DNA from: Amoebophrya sp. AT5.2
Lineage: Eukaryota > Sar > Dinophyceae > Syndiniales > Amoebophryaceae
Direction of reading: 5' to 3'
Length of the DNA stretch: 10,693 nt
NCBI GenBank assembly: GCA_005223375.1
Contig: RXOD01006324.1
Location: 1 to 10,693, forward strand
Under the pieces are notes generated by a model, which saw only the letters and a program-made list of their open reading frames with translations, did not search any database and was not told the origin of the DNA. Each line of letters opens with the position of its first letter. The stretch's first letter is position 1. A program made the translations under genes and the position numbers. This document shows, in pieces, positions 7,689-10,693 of this stretch.

Positions 7689-9093
7689 ATGTACGGCGCT
7701 GCGGTGACGATTGACCGGGACTCGCTCCAGCACATGGCGGACGAGAAGCTCGACAATGCCCAGGACTTCTTCAACATGCGCAGCACCAAGAACACGAACA
7801 TCCGCTTCGACCATTCCGTCCTCGGCAGCCTCTGCAGCGAGGTGTACAACGCGGCGTTTCTGCCGGTACTCCTCCAGATGCTGTGCGTGCTGCTTCTGGG
7901 CACGAGCATGATCCGGTCTGGCGCGAGTCCGGTGCTCACGGCAGTGGCGTGGATCCTCGCCGTGGTGGTGGTGTTGGCTGGTGTGCTGCTCCCTTTAAAA
8001 ACCCTGCGAGAGGCGAAGACGTTAAACCTGCGGAAAGTGAAGGCGGTGCACTGGAAGCCGCTTACGTTCGTGTACTTTCACGTAGTGATCATGGTCGTGA
8101 CGGGGATCGGGAGCCTGGTGTTTGCGGATTACCTGTTCACGGAATTCGTCGAGCCGTACCAAAAGTACCTGGACAAGAAGTGGATCGACCGGGCGATCGA
8201 CCCGCTGCTGCAGAGCTCGCTAAAGTACCAGGACGCCGGGGTGGTGAGCTTCTCTCCCGACACCTACATCGACCGCGCTCACAACGGCTGCTACCGGTAC
8301 CTACAGTGTTTGTAGCTATTGTTATTGTTTACTCCTAAGCCTAAGCTGCATGTGCATACAGTTCGTTGTAGTACAACGAACTCGTCACGTGCAAGGGTGT
8401 TTCGGCGCCGCCGGGTGGCCACTGGATTTTCCCCGGTCAGAGTGCGTTGCCTTATATTCCGGTAAAGTTTTATGGTGATGAAACTTGTTACGACGTACCA
8501 CGGTCCTGGCGGCGTGACATGGTGCAGAGCCGTCTCGGGCTGTGACGGCTCATTGTTGGCCATCGGCGGATAAAAGAATGTCGTTGCTGAAAAAACATTA
8601 CAGTGCCGCCGGCGTTTCGTACTGTGTGGTTCCGATAGTGCAGGACACTGCGGGTACAGGTGACCGCACCCGCCTTCCCAGTTCCCCGACCGGCTCCTAT
8701 GATTTCTTCGCGGTGGGGAAGGACTGCTGCTCTTGTCCCGGCGCGGGTGACTTTCAGTGCGGGGACTGGAGCTTTGCGGAGGCGATGGGCGGGTTGCGGC
8801 AGCTGGAGGTAGAGGACCGGGCGTTTTACGAATTGGCCGTGGAGCAGTGGGAGGCGGCGTGGAAAAAGGACGCGAGCAACCCGATGTTTTTCCACTGGAA
8901 GAACCGTCCCGTGGAGAAGATGCAAAACATGCGGACCGCGTTCTCGATAACCTTCGCGAGCGTGGTTTTGACCGAGCTTGCGGTGCTCATCTTTTTAGCC
9001 TTGCTGCAGAATCAGGTGCGCAGCATGTACTATGAAGCAAAACAGGTAGAATGGCTGGAAGAAGCTGCGGCAGCGACAGATGCAGGAAAGTAG
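7689..9093 (+). CDS. Tetraspanin-like four-pass membrane protein, three exons
   Basis: Exon 1 runs from ATG 7689 to about 8311; exon 2 ends at 8541, with its start unresolved between 8362 and 8443; exon 3 is 8604-9093, ending at TAG. Exon 1 holds a 55-residue N-terminus and three hydrophobic helices at residues about 56-75, 82-103 and 124-146. A long loop follows across the exons, rich in Cys and aromatic residues: CYRYLQC, VTCKGV, DETCYDV, SYCVV and DCCSCPGAGDFQCGDW. The fourth helix (FASVVLTELAVLIFLALL) lies near 8955-9005, before a short acidic tail. Three helices, a large Cys-rich loop containing a CC motif, and a last helix is the tetraspanin plan: membrane organisers of partner proteins at the cell surface or vesicles. 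The protein is about 425 residues, longer than usual tetraspanins, and the classical CCG is CCSC here, so the call is by architecture. Another four-helix family remains possible. Confidence 0.7.
8312..8371 (+). other. Approximate intron 1 of the tetraspanin-like gene, boundaries unresolved
   Basis: Coding character is strong up to about 8310 in one frame and from about 8372 in another (VTCKGV and the following residues), so something is removed. No GT donor in the right phase pairs with the obvious acceptors without leaving a TAG at 8369. Options: GTAGCT 8312 to CATACAG 8361 (good signals, phase 2, but an in-frame TAG two codons later); GTGAGC 8244 to TTGTAG 8371 (phase 0, but drops 21 coding-like codons); GTAGCT 8312 to CAGAG 8442 (phase 2, drops part of the loop). 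A direct repeat TTGTAG (8310-8315, 8366-8371) brackets the region. Confidence 0.45.
8362..8380. repeat. Perfect inverted repeat (9-base arms) at an intron/exon junction
   Basis: TTCGTTGTA, a central G, then TACAACGAA: the arms are exact reverse complements. It sits immediately after a CATACAG acceptor and spans the point where the coding frame resumes. Confidence 0.85.
8542..8603 (+). other. Intron 2 of the tetraspanin-like gene, phase 2
   Basis: Donor GTGACG, acceptor ATTACAG, 62 bases. It overlaps the TGA at 8543-8545 that closes the exon-2 frame. Joining CT+T restores Leu and leads into GCC GCC GGC GTT, continuing the Cys-rich loop. Confidence 0.65.
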
Positions 9094-9922
9094 TTTATGA
9101 AACTGCTGGACGAGTTTGTTGTAAAAATGCGCGATGAGAGTGAGACCAAGTGCCGTTGGCGCGGGACAGATTCATAGGTGGAAGCCGCAATCAACTCAGT
9201 TACTGTGGTGACGCAACTTTTTTCCGATACGCGGGGGCATTCACGTGGGCACGCCTACGTTGTCTTTCTCGCTCCGCTGTAGCGGACAAAAAGCATTAGG
9301 TTCCAAAAATTCATTCTACACCACGCTGCCGCCCATTTATATTTTAATCAAAGTCACGATCACATGTCCACCCTCCGTGTGCTCCTGCAGTACTGTTTCG
9401 TTTGAGCAGAAGGTCACTAAATTCCATAATGCAATCCAAGCGACGTCGCGTGAAAGTCCTACGAAGATCACGTGTAGCTTTCGAAAACGATCTTTCACCA
9501 GTTCCACTTCATCGTTTCGAAGGAATGCGATCTAGCACATTGGCTCTGGATCTTGAAGTTGAACTTGATGTTGATCTTGTTCTTGTGCTCGTTGCGCACG
9601 TCAAGGATCGCGGGCCTAGCAACATAGTAAGTAGGTACGTATGACAACTATGAGTAAGTAAAGTAGTCTACGAGCATGATCTCAGATCGCGTCCAAGCTT
9701 ATGTTGAAATGCCGATTTAGCAGCACTAGATTTTGAACTTTAATGCGTGTATTGGCATCGCGCCTCGGCCGGACTCATTTCGCATATGTAGCATAGACGT
9801 AGCTTTTTGAAGGTGGTTTAGGTTTTCAATTCCACCTGCGTCGCGGCCGACACTCATCTGCGCATGGGCACCTGTCAGCGTCACCGCTAGCGATCAGCAG
9901 CAAAACAGAATTCGCGGCGACG
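9094..9922. other. Spacer between the tetraspanin-like gene and the last gene
   Basis: About 830 bases with no firm gene. It contains a hexamer-repeat stretch at 9549-9584, two consensus GTAAGT donors (9627 and 9654), and CAG acceptors at 9898-9900 and 9906-9908 directly before the next ATG. These signals allow an extra upstream exon of the last gene, described in the findings. Frames on the minus strand around 9480-9640 look weakly protein-like, but I find no start, splice signals or family. Confidence 0.5.
9549..9584. repeat. Degenerate hexamer tandem repeat
   Basis: Six consecutive hexamers follow the pattern G-A/T-N-C/G-T-T (GATCTT, GAAGTT, GAACTT, GATGTT, GATCTT, GTTCTT). In one plus frame they encode alternating acidic and aliphatic residues (LEVELDVDL), in another mostly Leu/Ile. 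Confidence 0.7.
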
Positions 9923-10693
9923 ATGGATTGGGTTACGCTGCGGGAAGAGCGGGTATGCGAGCTTCCGAGGAGCCAACACACGGAGGCGTTTGGGCGGATT
10001 CTGCAATTCGCCAAAGCGCAAGTTCGGGAAATACACCTGCCGGCAGGACTCAATCAGGAAGTGCTTTCGGCCGTGGAACGTACTTCCTTAGTTATGCAAG
10101 AATTTTTCACCACTCACTTGGCTGCATCGATGAGTTTTCTCTCAGAATTTTTGTTTGAGCTTGAAGCCTGCTGTTGTGTGCACGATAAACCGGAGCCTTG
10201 CGCTCCTTCGCTCGTACTTCCGCTTGGGCACAGTGACTTCTGTAAACTAAGTCCATGTGCACGACGGACCCGACCACCGTCAAATTAAACCCGTTCGACA
10301 GCTGGCGCCGCTGCGCTGATCGTTGATGCCGGATCTGCAGCGTTCGTCCTGACCGACCCGGTGCAGAGCGGAAGCTGTGCCCTCACTCTTTACGACGTCT
10401 CTCCCGACATCTCGAATGCGCTGCAAGGTTGGCGCATCGTCCTGCCGCACCCGGTTGCGAATTTGAACAATAAACCGGACGAGTGCCTCCGCTACATCAT
10501 CACCGCGGATGCCATCTTTCTCTACATCCTGGTTTCGTCCTGCGTGGTGCACAAACTGCGCGTGACCCGCGGCGGAAAAACCGCCGGAAACAATGCTGGA
10601 AATACAAATAGAACCTCGTCCTCGGTGGATCATCATTTCGCGGGCTCGTCGGCCACGGCCACGCACGTCGAATGGGTCGCGTCCATGGAATTG
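9923..10693 (+). CDS. Unrecognised protein, 3' partial, one intron
   Basis: Exon 1 (9923-10241) starts at ATG 9923 and encodes about 106 residues beginning MDWVTLREERVCELP, with a helical-looking middle (about 42-78) and a Cys-rich end (ACCCVHDKPEPC). Without splicing the frame would stop at TAA 10286-10288. Exon 2 (10302 to the window edge) is open for 130 codons with strongly G/C-ending codons and includes ALIVDAGSAAFVLTD, SGSCALTLYDVS, ALQGWRIVLPHPV and a hydrophobic segment AIFLYILVSSCVV (near 10513-10551) that could be a membrane helix, followed by a polar Asn/Ser/Thr/Gly-rich stretch. The intron joins in phase 1 (T+CT gives Ser). I cannot name the family. The gene continues past the right edge. 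The reading frame is more certain than the start, because the frame is also open upstream of ATG 9923. Confidence 0.62.
10242..10301 (+). other. Intron of the last gene, phase 1
   Basis: Donor GTAAAC, acceptor GTTCGACAG, 60 bases. It removes the in-frame TAA at 10286-10288, and both flanking exons then read in one frame. Confidence 0.65.

Noticed and set aside
2267..9260. 12-base repeat GCACGCCTACGT at about 2267 and 9249
   Set aside because: A few 12-base identities are expected by chance in a window of this length, and the contexts are unrelated.
9480..9640. Minus-strand frame that looks weakly protein-like (RPAILDVRNEHKNKINIKFN)
   Set aside because: It owes its composition largely to the hexamer repeat, has no start or splice context, and opposes the orientation of every other gene.

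Overview
The window looks like nuclear DNA of a gene-dense, intron-bearing protist. It holds no prokaryote-like operon, and the reading frames only become continuous when short GT...AG introns of about 50-200 bases are removed. All five protein genes I can support lie on the plus strand, head to tail. Coding stretches prefer G or C at third positions, and a plant/protist-type TauE/SafE transporter is present. Together this fits an alveolate, possibly a dinoflagellate or relative such as a syndinian. That placement is inference: no rRNA, spliced-leader gene or other lineage marker is visible.

Layout: (1) 1-1707, the 3' part of a TauE/SafE-family membrane transporter gene, open at the left edge. 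(2) 2034-about 2604, a small two-exon gene for a basic protein of unknown function with an uncertain 3' end. (3) 2605-4015, 1.4 kb with no convincing gene; it holds a cluster of small hairpins, a trinucleotide run and a short direct repeat. (4) 4016-6969, a five-exon gene whose splice phases add up to one 778-residue reading frame; it encodes an unrecognised protein with an SH3-like N-terminal region, two helical or coiled-coil stretches and a disordered tail. (5) 6970-7688, a non-coding gap with a hairpin framed by 10-base direct repeats. (6) 7689-9093, a three-exon gene for a four-pass, cysteine-rich, tetraspanin-like membrane protein; its first intron cannot be resolved with normal rules and sits at a 19-base palindrome. 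(7) 9094-9922, a gap with a hexamer-repeat stretch and a possible signal-peptide exon. (8) 9923-10693, the 5' part of an unrecognised gene with one 60-base intron, running off the right edge.

Two or three of the five products are membrane proteins (transporter, tetraspanin-like protein, perhaps the last gene). Nothing shows that the genes work together: they look like independent transcription units, or a unidirectional array. I see no CRISPR array, insertion sequence, tRNA, rRNA or virus gene. The most novel items are the unrecognised 778-residue protein, the abnormal intron in the tetraspanin-like gene, and the small structured elements between genes.
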